A stretch of 34,947 nucleotides of DNA, from contig JABANN010000365.1 in NCBI GenBank assembly GCA_013115125.1, positions 1 to 34,947 of the forward strand, read 5' to 3'. This DNA comes from Perkinsus olseni. Taxonomy: Eukaryota; Perkinsozoa; Perkinsida. The notes under the pieces are model-generated. The model did no database searches. It was not told where the DNA came from and worked only from the letters and a program-made list of their open reading frames with translations. Below are positions 1-14,587 of this stretch, piece by piece (positions within the stretch are counted from its first letter, which is position 1; every line of letters starts with the position of its first letter). Made by a program: the position numbers and the translations under genes.

Positions 1-2536
<2,536 letters not shown>

Positions 2537-3718
2537 GCGGGTTTTTTATTGGCGACTCGTCTTTCCTTGGTTGCTGGTGCGCTGATGGTGGTAGCCTGTA
2601 AAAAAATGAAAATATGTTTTTTTCTCTTCTCTATCTGAGAGTGGTAGTAACAGTATAACGATTGTCGTAGGAGAAGTTGATGATGCTAGTGGAAGTCAGC
2701 TGACGTTGATGGCAAGAGAGCTTTGATGACAGCACGGCGCAGTGCTATTGCTATTATTACAACTACTTCTACTACTACCACTGATTATGTTGGTTATGAT
2801 GAATCTACGTTTCCATTAGAACAGGCAAAAGCTATAGTTGACCATAATGCGCTGAGTGTTGTGTTCATGTTCGTTAATGCCTTCCTCGTGTAAAGAGGAA
2901 GGCGGCTGGATGGGACTCTTGGGTCGTTCGAGTGACTTTGAGTTCGCCGCGCTACCTTGAAAGGGGTTATTTGGGCGACGGTGGTTATATTTGTGGGGAG
3001 GGTCTACGTCTATGATCGTCTCTGGTGCGATGTCCCTTGTGAGTAGAGTCAGATAGATCTGAGGTTGCTCGTGCAGGCTTCGGTTGAATTGAGTTGGAGA
3101 TTCTGTGGCTATACGCCTGAGGGGCTCCACCCAATGTTGTCGGTAGCTTCGGAAATTTCGACGTACCGTGGGCGGTGAGGTGTTGACCAGCGGAATGGGT
3201 ACTGAGTGAGGGACGGGTTTAGGCCAACGATCTGGAGTTGAACTCGGCCGCCTCGGATGATGATAATATTGCCGATGTTAATGGCTCGTCTGGGGAGCAG
3301 GAATCATTTCCGTAGTTCGTAGACCGAGTGAACTGGTGTCTTCGTAAACTGCGATGTTCGTCATAACCTTTTTGACGTAGGTTGCGGCGGGCGGTGTGGC
3401 GTTTATCTACCCCATCCTCAAGCTTTCGTAAACGTCGTTCTATCGAAAGTTTTTTTCAAAATATTCATTCAAATTTTTCATATTATTTCTTGTACAGTCA
3501 TAGTTTTGTAATTTTAAGAATTCGAGTTTTTTCTAGTTTTCGTAGGGTAAACGAGCTTTTCACGGCGGTTTATGGTTTATTTACGGGCGATTGGTTGGAG
3601 GGCCCTTCCGTTATCCGCAGGTCCTCGTTTTTCCTCCCCATGCCGGATTTTTCGTTTCACGCGGAAAAATTTTTCTGATTAATTTGGTGAGATCAGTTGG
3701 CGGTAATTTTGTTTGACG
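2537..3718. other. Intergenic region between PABP and the Tim44-like gene
   Basis: The PABP 3' flank and the 5' flank of the next gene. Short ORFs on both strands lack splice-consistent exons or recognisable domains. The stretch at 3440-3560 is T-rich. No B-box or family II element was found. Confidence 0.5.
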
Positions 3719-5917
3719 ATGCTGCTTACCGCGGCACCATCGTGGCGGCTACGAGCAGTTGCGCACAGCAGAGGTTTCTGGAAGATACCTTTCTGGAGCA
3801 AGGCCGCGGACGTCCCTCGAGGCGGGGATGGGGAGCTGATGCGTAGAAGGGGGTTCTCGGCGGGTTGTGGGTGCAGCGAAAATTTCGCGAAAATTTCCGG
3901 GAAGCGTTATGTGCGTAATTTCGCGCTTCACTTGTATGGGAATTTTTCGGTGGATTGTTGATGTACGGACGAAGGTTTATTGGAAATAGACGGGAAATAC
4001 TCGTAGATCGGACAAACGTAGGCGACAATCGCCGTACGCTGTGCACGTGAAAAATGTCAACTTGCGCTCTTAGTCAAGTTGGGTAGCAGGTGGCGCCGCT
4101 GTATTGGTGATTTGGGTGCTCGCGAAATTTGGATGGTGGATCATCGAGCTAAAATGAACGATTTTTCGGAAGGGCTTATGCGTCAATAGTGTCCCGGGAT
4201 GGTCTCTTCTGACCGCACATTAGTTTCGAGCATTCAGTCTATTTGGGAGTGGTTGGATTGGTTGGAAAATAATTTCAGCTCTGGGAACTTGCACTCTTGC
4301 TATTCCTCAACGCTCCTTCAGGTGGTCGGGACTTGATACGAGCAGTGGGCACAGGTTTCTGCAAAAGTCGTCCGAGATCTCGTCCAGGGTTCACACAACG
4401 CGTCTTCTACAACCACATCGCTTTCTCGTACCTGGCCCAGCTCTGCCCGGATTATTTTACCACTTTTGATGGCACCATGGGGGACATTTGCAACGGCTCC
4501 CAGATCGCGTTGAAGTATCTTTCGGAGAAGGTGACCGATGACGACCTCAACGCCCTCAACCAGCGTCTGGAAGATTCCTTTTATGAGCATCTTTCGGAGG
4601 CTGTGACAGAATACAGACCGGCTTGGGAGATCGAGTGGCCGGATGTTGTAGCGGAGTTGGACCAACTTATAATCATCATGGGTGCTACACGTGGCGGGAC
4701 GATCAGGCCGGGACAGGTAGTGCTAGGGTAGAAGGCATCGCATTGGTTGCTAACTCGCGCGCACGATTATGCGGGTGTGTGGTAGGGACCGTTCGGTGTT
4801 TTTGAATGTGCCTTCGGTTGAAAAGTTTGAAGGAAATTTCCCGTTCTAAAACGGCGAAAAAAGGCGAAAATTTTCGTAAAATGTTGGAGATTGTTGGAGG
4901 ACGATAAATGGGAGTTGGTGGTAGTTGGTGTATCCGCATGCTTTCGTGCGCTCACAATTGCGGATGCTGAAAATTCTGTCAATCGGGATGTTTCGTTATT
5001 GAATTTCCATCTGTCGAATGGAGATCCTGGCTGGTATCTGAAGAATTTTACGCCCTGAGTGGCTCATCTGGTTCGAAACGACTGAGTCCAAAATCTGATC
5101 AGATATTTAGTATTGGTGGTCAGCAGTTGGTGATGCACACCGAGGAGGCTGCCCAGATGAATTTAAGTAACCCGAAGAAGTGGTCCAAGGCGGCCGGGCT
5201 GCTACGATCGGGCGGGCTGGTGAATGCTGATGTGAGGATAAGGTGTAAACAGAAGTTTTGGATACCGGCAGAGGAAGAGGTAGCAAGCCGGTAGTGTCTA
5301 ATATCGTGCGAAGATGCTGGTGATGTCTGGTGGCGTTGATGATGTCTCCAATTTTGCAGCGGGTGGCCAAACACCTTGAGTCTTGAGGAGGCTTTCGCCG
5401 ATCGTCAGTGCGTCGAGCTTCGCCGTACTCGCCGTCGGCGAGTCGCCGAGACCGTATATTTTGCGTTGGTGGCGATTTCTCGGCTGAACGGTTTGAATCT
5501 GTCACTCGTCCCCCAGATTGAAGTTAGAGGGTTATGGGCGGGCTGCATGCAACGCGGGGTCTCTGGTTGGGAATTATTTACCCACTTTTATGGGACGATT
5601 ATGTTGTCAGAAACCGGAGAAGTTCGAGCCTACTACGCACATATTTCGTATAGAGATGGACCTCATCCCCCACTCGGAGGCGATGTCTGATTACAGACCG
5701 ACCAGTAGCATGAATCGGGATATGTCTTGGTAAAAATACCGTCCCCGGGGATCGAACCTGCGCCCTTCTGTTCTCATCTCAACAGTGCGGTGGCTGGGCG
5801 GGCGCTGAGTGCGAGTATCTTTCTCGTGACCGTTTCAGTGGCGTATCGTACGAGCCGACCCAATGGAAGATCGTCGATATTAACGATGTGTTTGGCGGGA
5901 ACCCTCCGATGAAGTAA
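3719..5917 (+). CDS. Tim44-like domain mitochondrial protein (probable)
   Basis: Exons 3719-3863, 4322-4716, 5103-5279, 5611-5729 and 5839-5917 are resolved; the link between 5280 and 5610 is not. The start (MLLTAAPSWRLRAVAHSRG) is Arg-rich, lacks acidic residues and looks like a mitochondrial presequence. Exon 2 has a helical stretch resembling the start of Tim44-like domains (DGTMGDICNGSQIALKYLSE). Exon 3 continues (VRIRCKQKFWIPAE) and the last exon ends with WKIVDIN then GGNPPMK and stop, as many Tim44-like proteins end in a W-x-V-x-x-I motif. Members include Tim44, mL45 and MAIP1, which act at the inner membrane; I cannot choose among them. The first donor is weak (GTTGTG) but gives the right phase. 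A four-way family search would settle the identity. Confidence 0.55.
4288..4313 (-). repeat. Family III intron element
   Basis: Near the 3' end of intron 1 of the Tim44-like gene. CTTGCACTCTTGCTATTC followed by CTCAACGC differs at only two of 26 positions from 15918-15943, and at about three from the reverse complement of 23003-23031. It is antisense to its host gene. Confidence 0.6.
5730..5838 (-). repeat. Family I intron element in the Tim44-like gene
   Basis: The last intron (109 nt) starts GTAAAAATACC and then carries CCCCGGGGATCGAACCTG, a B-box read on the minus strand. The 5' splice site is phase 2, and the acceptor at 5838 restores the frame into the WKIVDIN exon. The first 25 nt resemble the reverse complement of the 3' half of the 46-nt CSN3 intron at 15264-15309. 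Confidence 0.65.
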
Positions 5918-6130
5918 TTTCTCAGTGAGTGTGGCTGCCAGTCTTTCGGTCAGGTTCGACGAGAAGAGCCCTGAGATCGACGAGGAGCATTGGAAGGGTG
6001 ACACTTTTCATACAGGGTTCCCCTCCAAAAAATGAACTAGCAGTTGGTGACGTTTCATGTTAGCAATTAAATGTGTGGAGTTATTGTCAGCTCGAATTAC
6101 GGTTTTTCTATTAGAATTTCTTTCCCATCC

Positions 6131-7831
6131 ATGCCGAGCGTTGAAGGTCAGCAGCAGCAGCAGCAACAGCAGCAGGCGGGTGAGGCTGACGTCGAAGTCG
6201 ACTGGCGTTCCAAGTCCACTCTGGGGGCTGCTAAGAAGCCTACCATCATCCCCAAGTGCAACCCTTGCCATCCCGGGGCATGCACACGGTCCGGTCCTCA
6301 ATGGGTGAAGGGTGATGGCGAGAAGGGCGAGGATTGGTATAAGAACAACATCCGCAAGTTCATCTGGGAGTTCTCTCCCGACGCTGCTGACCCGTCCGAC
6401 AAGGAGCTCAGCAGCTTGGTGGACTGCATGAAGCAGGGCAAAGCGTGCCAGTTCTCGAAGACTATGTTGAAGATCACTCAGAACACCATCGAGAAGCGCG
6501 TGGCCGAGCGCGCTAAGCAGGGTGATCCGAAGGCCGACTACTTCAAGGTTTATGCCATCCATGAGCGCTTCGACCGCTACGGTTTGCAGATGCCGGAGAG
6601 TGACGGTTCTCGTCCGCAGATGAGCCTGGGTGATAAGGCCGTCCAAATGTTCAAGCGTAATTTGGTCTTCGGTCGGATGCTGCTGAAGAAGCCTCATGTG
6701 GCGACCTTCTCGGGTGAGCTGCTGTTTCAGAGGAAGGCGCTCGTGTACGGCCAGAACGAGAAGACTCCCAATTATGTTGGTATCAGATCGGCCGAGGAGC
6801 TTCGAGGTCAGGTAGAGTCTATCACGGCTACTAGCAACGGCGCCAACTTCCAGTTTTTGGACAGCAAGTTCCGCGAGAAGGTGGTGGAAAGGATCGCCAG
6901 TATCGACTGGGAGCAGACCACTATCGATGTGTACATGCCGGTGCCGTTCCCCGATGGGACTGTTTACAGACCGGCGATGAACTCGGTTTGGGTGGTGAGA
7001 AAGAAGGAGAACGACGAGCTGCTGTTTTACGTTCTTCACTCGGCGTCGGCTGCTGGCGTGCCGAAGGCGAAATTCCTCGGCATCAACTGGGATGAGAAGA
7101 CGGTTGGGAAGGCCGGCCAGAAGTTCACCAGTTTGTCGAACGCTGAGAACGTCTACACGATGTCGGCTACGCAGAAGCCGCTGACGCTCACGTTGGAATC
7201 ATATTATTTCAACCGCTGTGCTGATGGCGACAAGCCGTACTTGACGATTACTTGCATCTTCGATCCGTGCACTAAGAAGACCTACGATGAGGAGTACGGC
7301 TGTCACGATGGGCATCTTGCCTTGCTCGAAATGAGCTTGTTGAAAGGTGAAGAGGTTGAGGTGGGGTTTTTGTGATATTAATGTGTATTTTCAGGTGCAT
7401 TGATGTTCGCGCTGACTGAGAATTACTTCCCAGATGAGAGAACGGCTGCGATATTTAGACAGGTTAATATATCCGAGCGCAAGGGTTTGATGCAAGACCT
7501 GCAGGTGTGCCTTCGGGAGGGGTTTTTGCGTTTCCGTGAGAAGTTTTGGTTTCTATTTTTGAGTCGTGGATCCTGGTTGGTTGGTTTCGGTCAGGACGAG
7601 ATCCTCGGTGCTACTGTGAATCTGTTTGGGGATTATCAGAACTTCCACGGTGCCTGTTGGGTGGTGCCTCCGAATCAGCTGCTGAATGTGAAGGGCTCTG
7701 GGAAGGAAGAGGTCGTGAGGAAGGCGAAGGATGAGGTGGAGGCTGCCGCTAAGGAGAAGAGGTTGAGGCATCGGGAGCAGGTAGGGGTCAGTCAAAGTGC
7801 TCAGTTTCGGCGTGATGTGACGACTGCTTAG
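6131..7831 (+). CDS. Uncharacterised conserved-looking protein
   Basis: Exons 6131-7346, 7395-7504 and 7595-7831 join in frame to about 520 residues. The 7505-7594 segment is T-rich with good splice signals but is a multiple of three, so it may also be read through. ATG 6131 was chosen because the upstream in-frame part reads like UTR. The protein starts with a Gln run (about residues 7-15), then a Cys-containing segment (KCNPCHPGACTR), a soluble globular middle and a charged helical end (EEVVRKAKDEVEAAAKEKR). There is no signal peptide or membrane span. Strong C/G-ending codon preference like PABP suggests high expression. I recognise no family. The final exon could contain one more intron after RHREQ (GTAGGG), so the C-terminus is uncertain. 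Confidence 0.75.
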
Positions 7832-8550
7832 CTGGAAGCCCTTCACAAAGATCTCGATGGAGAAAATGCGTAAGATATTGCAGAGAGTGATACGGAGAAG
7901 TTGTCAACATGTTGCCGCTCGAAGGGCGGACTTCATGAGAGTTTAAATAATGCACAATCAGTTGCGTTGGAGATGATGGATCATGATTCAACTATCTCTC
8001 TCGCAGCATCTTCTGTCCGACACTAATGCTCTGCTGGGTCGAGTGTGATGGTGGAGCTGACGAGGCTCTGAGAAACTCCTTGTGGTATGGCTCATGTAGC
8101 CCCTGAATCGAACGATGGACCGTTCATTACAGAAGCTTAGAACTGCCAGCTTAGTTGATGTCGTTAGGCAGCCAGAGCGTCTTCCGTGATCAATCTGAGC
8201 GTCCAGTCATCCCTTAAAGAGGTGTACAGCTGTCAACAGCGCCATCCACAGTTGTAACACCTGCAGGGTGAACACAATCCTAGAACTTTTCGACCGAAGT
8301 AGTAATGAACACCTTGATGGAAACTCGATTTGTTCGCCAAGGGTTCGAATTCCGCGAAATTAACTGCAAACGCGAAGGATAGGTAATATCGTTACAGTTC
8401 ATTGCCTTCGCGTGCCAAACTTCGACTCGAACACAAGACACCACAGGATTGGGCTATCATTTTGACTCAGCGGCTCGATTAAGCAGATATACAGCAATAT
8501 CCATATACAACCGCCGACCAAGCACGACAGGGCACTATGCCGATATACAG

Positions 8551-8591
8551 CAATGAATCGGACGCTGAACGTTCCAGCGTCTGATTCATTG
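8551..8591. repeat. Hairpin, 17-bp arms
   Basis: CAATGAATCGGACGCTG and its inverse complement CAGCGTCTGATTCATTG are separated by 7 nt, with one mismatch. The left arm begins inside the second copy of the GATATACAGCAAT repeat. Confidence 0.85.
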
Positions 8592-8809
8592 ATTGAGTTC
8601 AGCCTGAACCTGCCCCGTACAAAGAAAGAAAAAATTCGGTGTGTCGGGCACACTCGCCACAGTAACTGGTCTGAGCGTCGCAGCTTGCGTGGAACTAATT
8701 GTCAGACCGCACGCAAGAGTCCTGCATTGGGCTGACACTTGCGGTTAGCTAAGACCGACAGAGTTGTGTGCCAAAAACAATAAAGGAGACGAGCAAGGTG
8801 AGGTAACGA

Positions 8810-8858
8810 CTCTGGCTCGAACTGTACTCCCAACCTGGGGGTACAGTTCGAGCCGGAG
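8810..8858. repeat. Hairpin, about 21-bp arms
   Basis: CTCTGGCTCGAACTGTAC pairs with GTACAGTTCGAGCCGGAG around a short loop (about 8832-8837), with one or two mismatches. The arm contains CTCGAACTG, only loosely B-box-like. Confidence 0.85.
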
Positions 8859-9082
8859 CCAAGCACACGTGCTTTCCAATTCTTCACTGTTGCGTGTGGA
8901 CGATTTATGTGCGCTTCTGTTATGTGCGCCATTCGCTCTTTCTCCCGTTCGATACAGTATGTTCGCCTAACCTCACAAACACAACAGGGCTTCGAGTCCA
9001 CGAGCTAATGTGGTGCAGCTAATTTCAGCGGGTCAATTGATAATTGCAATACTGTCGCTGGCTGTAAACATGTGTCACACAT

Positions 9083-9110
9083 GGTAGGAGCTAATTTAGT
9101 AGCTCCTACC
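9083..9110. repeat. Perfect hairpin, 11-bp arms
   Basis: GGTAGGAGCTA, a 6-nt spacer, then TAGCTCCTACC. Confidence 0.9.
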
Positions 9111-9256
9111 AGCTCCGAGCTACAGCTAAATATTAGCATCGACTCATCATGTTTCAGGGTAGGAAGCTACTGTATTTAGCTGCTCTTAATCCTCATTTCT
9201 AAGGAGATCGTAAGGAAATCCCTCCGTGACTTATTCTTGCTATACACACTACTACT

Positions 9257-9283
9257 GCAACAACAACAACAACAACAACAACA
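9257..9283. repeat. CAA microsatellite
   Basis: About nine CAA units in the 3' flank of the small minus-strand gene. Confidence 0.9.
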
Positions 9284-9313
9284 CATCCACGTAATGTTAC
9301 ACCACGATACCCT

Positions 9314-9773
9314 TCACAGCATGTTTCCGTCCTTCGCCTCCTTCAACGCATGCAGGGCTGATTTTGCCGCGGACGCCCCCTGAACGCCAGCCTGCGCACC
9401 CTGAAGTTGATAACCGTAACACCGCCGACCAGCCACAGTTGACCGACAGCCTCAGCCATAACTTTAGCCACCTTCGGGTGACTTATCAACCCCGCTGCTT
9501 TGGACATGTGAGTGGCTGCTCGGAGGAACTCATCGTGGCTTTCACTCAACTAAAACTGTAAAATTGACGAGAAGAAAATCGCTGATAGCCTACATAGTCG
9601 TTGGCCGTGGAAGCGAACCCGCAACAACCCGCTGATTTCACCGGCACCGCCCACTCAAAGAAATCCGTGTGCACCTGAGATTGAGTTGATGATGATCGGG
9701 AGATGGATGACGGGGGAGACGAGCTGACCTGCCGGGCAGCCGTCCCTAGTGACGACAGAAGCTGGTCATTCAT
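9314..9773 (-). CDS. Small uncharacterised protein, four exons, 94 residues
   Basis: Exons 9773-9729, 9674-9642, 9549-9430 and 9400-9314 are phase-consistent and end at a TGA. The protein starts MNDQLLSSLGTAARQ and continues into helical, Ala-rich sequence (HDEFLRAATHMSKAAGL; GASAAKSALHALKEAKDG), suggesting an amphipathic helical protein without a membrane span or signal peptide. I do not recognise it. The third intron would be only 29 nt (GTCGGC...TTCAG). Without removing it the frame shifts away from the Ala-rich end. Intron 2 (9550-9641) carries a B-box-like GCGGGTTCGCTTCC about 20 nt after its 5' splice site. Confidence 0.6.
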
Positions 9774-10562
9774 AGAGTGCACAGAACTGATCGGAAAAAT
9801 GGAAAACCTCCTCAACAGCTAGATGAAACTCCGATGGGAAGAATGATAAACTACATCCATGATTCACTCGGCAACATTATTATAACAACGAACGTCGCGC
9901 AATCAATAACAGTGACAAGAGGATTTCCGAATGAACGACAAAGATTTGATTATCAAATCTTGAAAGGTTTGTAGAGAGCCATCACCTCGACACATCCAGT
10001 AGCTCATCTGGTCTGTCGCAAAATCACGCTGTCAGTAAGACTGTTCAGATGAAAGGCGTGTAGTTCGCCGCGAGTGGGCTAGTGTGATCTGCATGCGATT
10101 TTCTGACGGCACAAGAAGGCAATCGTCACCAGAGAAACCCGAACGAGTGCTCGCAAAAGCACAGCTCAGTCATCTCCATTGTGTATTAACTACTCAAAAC
10201 TACCAACAAGAGCAAATGTGGAGAATAAAAATGAAAACATCTTCTCAACGTTGGCCTGTCGGTGTGACGAGAGGTCGCTGCTGCAGGCGGGGAATGGAGA
10301 CTCCCGATGGAAGAGGACGACCGCGGGCTGAAAGAGAGATCTCCAACGTGAGCGCCACCTCTCTGATGAGGCTGTAGTGTTCATGCATAATGAAACTCGT
10401 ATCTTAGTGTGAGCTAATAGAGGGAGATGGTGACGAAAACTTTGTGAAAGTTGTTTGCGAAGTTCCCTTTACTATCCCGAGTAGCTCTCCTAGAATTGGA
10501 AAAAGCCAATCGGATATGATCCATGAAATTATTGGATGAGGTAATTCAGGATCATTTCTAGT
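9774..10562. other. Intergenic region between the small gene and PEX7
   Basis: No supported gene. A minus-strand ORF at about 10190-10384 has a possible acceptor but no consistent exon partners. PEX7 and its downstream neighbour lie head-to-tail here. Confidence 0.4.
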
Positions 10563-12568
10563 CTAAGTGTCTCCGATAACTCCGTGTGAGTTGTGGTGAT
10601 CAGCAATGATAACATGCGCCCCATCCTCACCTTTGGTGATGTCCCAGACCCGCACTTGACGGTCCCACCCGACCGAAGCCGCGAGACTGAGGAAACAGCA
10701 GAGTGATGGCTATCGACAGATTCCGAGGCTACTTTGATGTGAACAGGGACAGGTCAACGCCATAAACAAACTCCGAATGATGGTCGAATCTGTCCACCAG
10801 ATGCCCCGGGGCGGAGGTGGCTTCGAGGTCCCAAACGATCACAGCCATATCACTAAAAAAGGCGGAGCGAAGCTCGTCAACAATGACACCAATGAAGAGC
10901 CTTACTAGCCGCCGCTGATGACCATCCGAGAATTGTGAGGGTGACATCTCACTCGCCGTACTGCAAGCTCGTGGCCGGCCATGGTCACCTGAAACGGACA
11001 TCTTAGCTTGCAGCGCGAGTCAAACAAAAATGGTTGGAGTTGGGAGGAATCTTCTAATCCTATATACTCCTAGTATCATACCGTATGGGTAATGGATACA
11101 TCGTGAGCACTGAGGTGGCCGGTGCAATCGCCGTCCCTCCAACCTACAAGCGGCGCCGATGGATTGCGTAGATCCCAACTCCGAACGACTCGATCAACGC
11201 CAGCGGTGACGATCACACCATCAGCATATTTATGCCAATCGCAGGAGAGGATCTCCCCGTCATGGGCGTGGGGGATAACAACGGCAGGGGGTGTTTGGTT
11301 CTGAACAACAAGCAAGGATGAGCGAGCAAGGCATGCCCGACAAATGGGAGTGCGCTCGCGTGTGATTCAAACTCAAAGATACTTCTCCAGCGGTGGTTCA
11401 GATGACTAAGTTTATTGTTTCTCACATCAAGCTTTAATCTTATCAAAAATAATGATGAAGGTTCTTGATGATTCAGTGATACTATCAGCGAGCAACGAGC
11501 ACGAGTATAGCTTGAAGCTATTAGCTTCCAGCATAGTCTCAGCATTCACGAAAGGGTGATAAACGGAGTTCGAACCACCTCCGCCACGTTGAACGAATCT
11601 TAGTTTGACCAATGCCCCCTCCACGATGGATGACCAAGAGGAAAAACTCACCCCGGCCTTGATGTCATGCACACAAATCTTGGCGTCCCCACCGACGGTC
11701 GCAAGCCAACTGGCATTCCGCGGCGACCAGGAGCAGGCATAGATCACGCCTGCATGCCGACCTTCCAATCGGAGGCCTACCGAGCCCTGAGATGCAGCGT
11801 ATACACCGTCAGGGTTCCAATTGAGATAAGTCGCCCCCGGCCACCTCTGCGGTGATCTCTGTCACCCACCACAGAATAATGCGAAAAAAAACGCTCGCAG
11901 TCTTCCTTCTTGAGTCTCTACCAAATCAATCGCATTGAACGGTACTCACCTTCGGAAGGTCCCACACGTTGATCACTCTGTCCCACCCGACGGACCCCAG
12001 TAATGTAGGAACCATCGCATTGCATTCGATCCATGCCATCTGAGTCAGGAGTGGCCGCGGCCACAGCAAAAGGCATCCCCTCACCTCCGCTGTGTGACCG
12101 ACAAGATTCGCTATCGGCAGGTTGCCACTCGGTGACGTTATGTCGAACACTTTGATACTGCCGTCGCCGGTGCCAGCGAAAACCTGCGTAAACAGCTCCG
12201 AATATCAATGAACGTTCGACGGGTACGGAGTAAATAACCCACTTACAATATTATCGTTGTCTTCGGCCCACGCTAGGTCAAAGCATCCATCCTTCGTGAG
12301 GTACTCTCGGAAGTGCGCCGGGCGAGAGATGTCCAACACTACCAACTGAAGAGACCAATGAATATTGCCAATATGCGAACATATGAGAATGGCAATTTAC
12401 TGGAGCCAACTGGTAGTAGACTAAAAAAGTACTTCCCTCTCGGCTCACCTTGCCGTTCCCAACTATACCGTAATACTGTGCTGTAGCGACGCCGAGAAGG
12501 GTTGAATTAAAAGGTGAAAATTGACAGGAGTAGCCGGCAAAGTGTGTCGTGGTATGTAACGCCGACAT
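10563..12568 (-). CDS. PEX7: Peroxisomal targeting signal 2 receptor PEX7
   Basis: PEX7 is a cytosolic WD40 beta-propeller that carries PTS2 proteins to the peroxisome. Nine exons (12568-12449, 12345-12247, 12183-12085, 12039-11950, 11858-11652, 11300-11148, 10988-10906, 10852-10733, 10686-10563) are phase-consistent and give 364 residues; the family is usually 320-380. The start has the PEX7 hallmark (FAGYSCQFSPFNSTLLGVATA, then YGIVGNGK). Further family features are EILSCDWHKY with VRSWDLRNP, GHELAVRRVRCHPHNS, and the final blade WDRQVRVWDITKG. Exon 6 ends at GTAGGT; using the downstream readthrough instead would add 23 residues and break the alignment to PEX7. The product implies that this organism has peroxisomes or at least PTS2 import. 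Its introns are 45-351 nt. Only about 106 bp separate it from PRP18. Confidence 0.92.
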
Positions 12569-12674
12569 AGCGGGAACGAATTCAAAAAAATCTGATGACA
12601 GGTCCTGAGGGAAAACTCGGCCCGAGAGGGACGTCCTGTCCATGAACTCGGGGCGTTCAGGAACAGAGGAGACC

Positions 12675-14466
12675 TCAGTTGACCATATCGCTGGGGTCGT
12701 CAGCCGGCCACATCTCCTGCGACTTTGTAATCAGCCGTTTAACGCACTGAATGTACTTCCGCGTCGTCTCATCGTTCAAGATGTGAGCGCACTGGTTCGA
12801 TCCAATCTTATCGTTGGCAGCTCGATCTTGGATACCCCATTGGGTGACTCCCACTGGCCACGGCGCATCACCTGTCACCAGAGTCGCTCATGATGCGGAC
12901 ACTCGACAGGAAAAAGGACCCACCGATGGCCAGAAGCATGTAGAACTCATTGGCTTCCCGGTACTTCTTCATATTGCTGAGCTTCGCAATAGAGTGCAAC
13001 TTCGTTTGGATCTCCTCGTCCAAAGAGCCCGTCTTCAGCCTGCTCAGCAGCGGTTTCAAGTACTGTTTGGTTTGTCGGTATTGGGCTGAGAAGGATGACG
13101 GTGATGTATGTCAGCGGGGGAGGGCGTAGCAGCTCTGGCGGTCCCACCTGTAAAGTTTCGGCCAGCGGCAGTCTGCTTCATCTCGTCTGGACGGGCGCCA
13201 AGCTCGGTCTCCCACGCCTTGAGAACCCTCCTTATCCACCGAATGATCTCGCGATCCTCAGGTTTCAGCGAACCTGAAAGCAGATAGGGCTGAGCCGAGA
13301 ATCGAACCCGGGACCTCGCGCACCCGAAGCGCGAATCATACCACTAGACCACACAGCCGATGAAAACAATGAAGGGAATCTATCGCACCCGCGAAACATG
13401 ATCGATATAAAACCGACCTACCTTCATCCTCCGCTTGAACAGGCGCTTCCACTGCTGGTGCCTCCTCATGCATCACCTGATATCAAAATAACACCACCGA
13501 CACTCAGCCCAACACACCTGCTGGAGGACGTTTGTCTGACCGCACTCATCGTCGTCCTGGGTGGCTCTCGAGGACATCCCAACCAACCTCAAGTACCTAG
13601 CACCACCTTCGACGTCTTGTAAATACTACCACACGTCGCCCACCTCCCCTTGTCAGACTCTCCGAATAGAGTGCAGGGCTCGCCGATAGCGCGCAGTTGC
13701 TCGAACACCTCGTAGAGGTCTTCCTCGTCCATCAACGTCTCATCCGCCCACGAGTCGATATCCTCGATGCTCAACAACCTGAAGGATCAACCTTAGATTC
13801 TCTCCAGGAACAACCGAAACCCCGCCTTATCATCAACTCCATCGCGAGGACCTCACCCGAGTCCGTTGGAGTTTTGATCATCTCCGTTGCCACCATCATG
13901 CTTCCTCTTGGACCGCATCTGCTTCCCATGCTCTATCTCCTTATGCAACTCCGAGATGCGGGCCTGACGCGACACACGTCAAAGCCGTGAGCGGCGACGA
14001 AATGAAGCTATCGCAGTATCAGCCATTGCAAGATGTCTTCTAAACGAGCGATTCCCGGTGCATCGACACGGTCGTAGAGGGCCGATTCTGGTCACCCATA
14101 GACCCTCTAAGAACACGCGAGTTCAACGAGAATAGCGCAGCACTGTCTACCAACTCAACCGAGAGCGCGGGTAAAGCTTCGTTACATACACAGAAATAAA
14201 GGTCAATTTCTGACAAACCTTCACCCAAATTTGCTTTTATTTGGAGTACTTCTATTTTTTCCATACCGTGAAACCCCAACGAGATGACATTCCACGACCC
14301 CAATTCTCCCGTGCACTACAACTCTCTGCATCTCTCGCTCCCTCTCTTTCTCCTTTTCCCTCTCCCTCTCCTCCAAGTACTCCTCCCGTCGCCGCTTCTC
14401 GAGGTCCCCTCGCCGACCGCAGCTCCTACTACCCCCACCAGCTATCATTGCAGCGAGCTCATCCAT
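12675..14466 (-). CDS. PRPF18: Pre-mRNA-splicing factor PRP18
   Basis: PRP18 acts in the second step of splicing with the U5 snRNP. Eight exons (14466-14323, 13963-13857, 13778-13644, 13566-13518, 13476-13422, 13273-13148, 13085-12924, 12871-12675) give 324 residues, against 342 in human. The N-terminus is a charged helix. Next come a PRP4-like segment (LYEVFEQLRAIGEPCTLFGE) and the Prp18 domain with WPVGVTQWGIQDRAANDKIG and AHILNDETTRKYIQCVKRL, almost identical to the conserved core of other eukaryotes. The first donor is non-standard (GTTGTA) but joins MQR to ARISELHKEI in phase. Intron 5 (13274-13421) holds a tRNA-Pro gene in the same orientation, ending about 13 nt before the 3' splice site. 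Confidence 0.93.
13287..13358 (-). tRNA. tRNA-Pro (CGG) inside a PRP18 intron
   Basis: The minus strand reads GGCTGTGTGGTCTAGTGGTA through the D-arm. A CTTCGGGTG anticodon loop (anticodon CGG) and GGTTCGATTCTCGG T-arm follow, then CTCAGCC closing the acceptor. It aligns along its whole length with eukaryotic tRNA-Pro. There is one T-T mismatch in the acceptor stem and one C-C mismatch in the T-stem, so it may be a working gene or a young relic. CCA is not encoded. It sits in the sense direction in intron 5 of PRP18. Confidence 0.8.
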
Positions 14467-14587
14467 TTTTTGGGGAGTGCTCAAATGAAGAAAAGATACT
14501 CTACTGCACACAGCGAAGAATACCCACCCGCACTTGAAGCGCAACACAAACTGTTCTAAAATTCTCCGGAATTAGAAACACACGAGA

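Larger units (their letters stand above)
7832..9313. other. Gene-poor, hairpin-rich region
   Basis: No exon chain found. It contains three near-perfect hairpins (8551-8591, 8810-8858, 9083-9110), a repeated GATATACAGCAAT at about 8485 and 8541, a B-box-like GGGTTCGAATTCC at 8341-8353 and a CAA microsatellite at 9257-9283. Confidence 0.5.

Noticed and set aside
6008-7039. 343-codon minus-strand ORF
   Set aside because: Shadow of the plus-strand gene at 6131-7831, whose codon usage and splice sites are better.
11101-11147. Readthrough of PEX7 exon 6 to 11082
   Set aside because: It adds 23 residues between two adjacent WD40 segments; the GTAGGT donor gives a clean family alignment.
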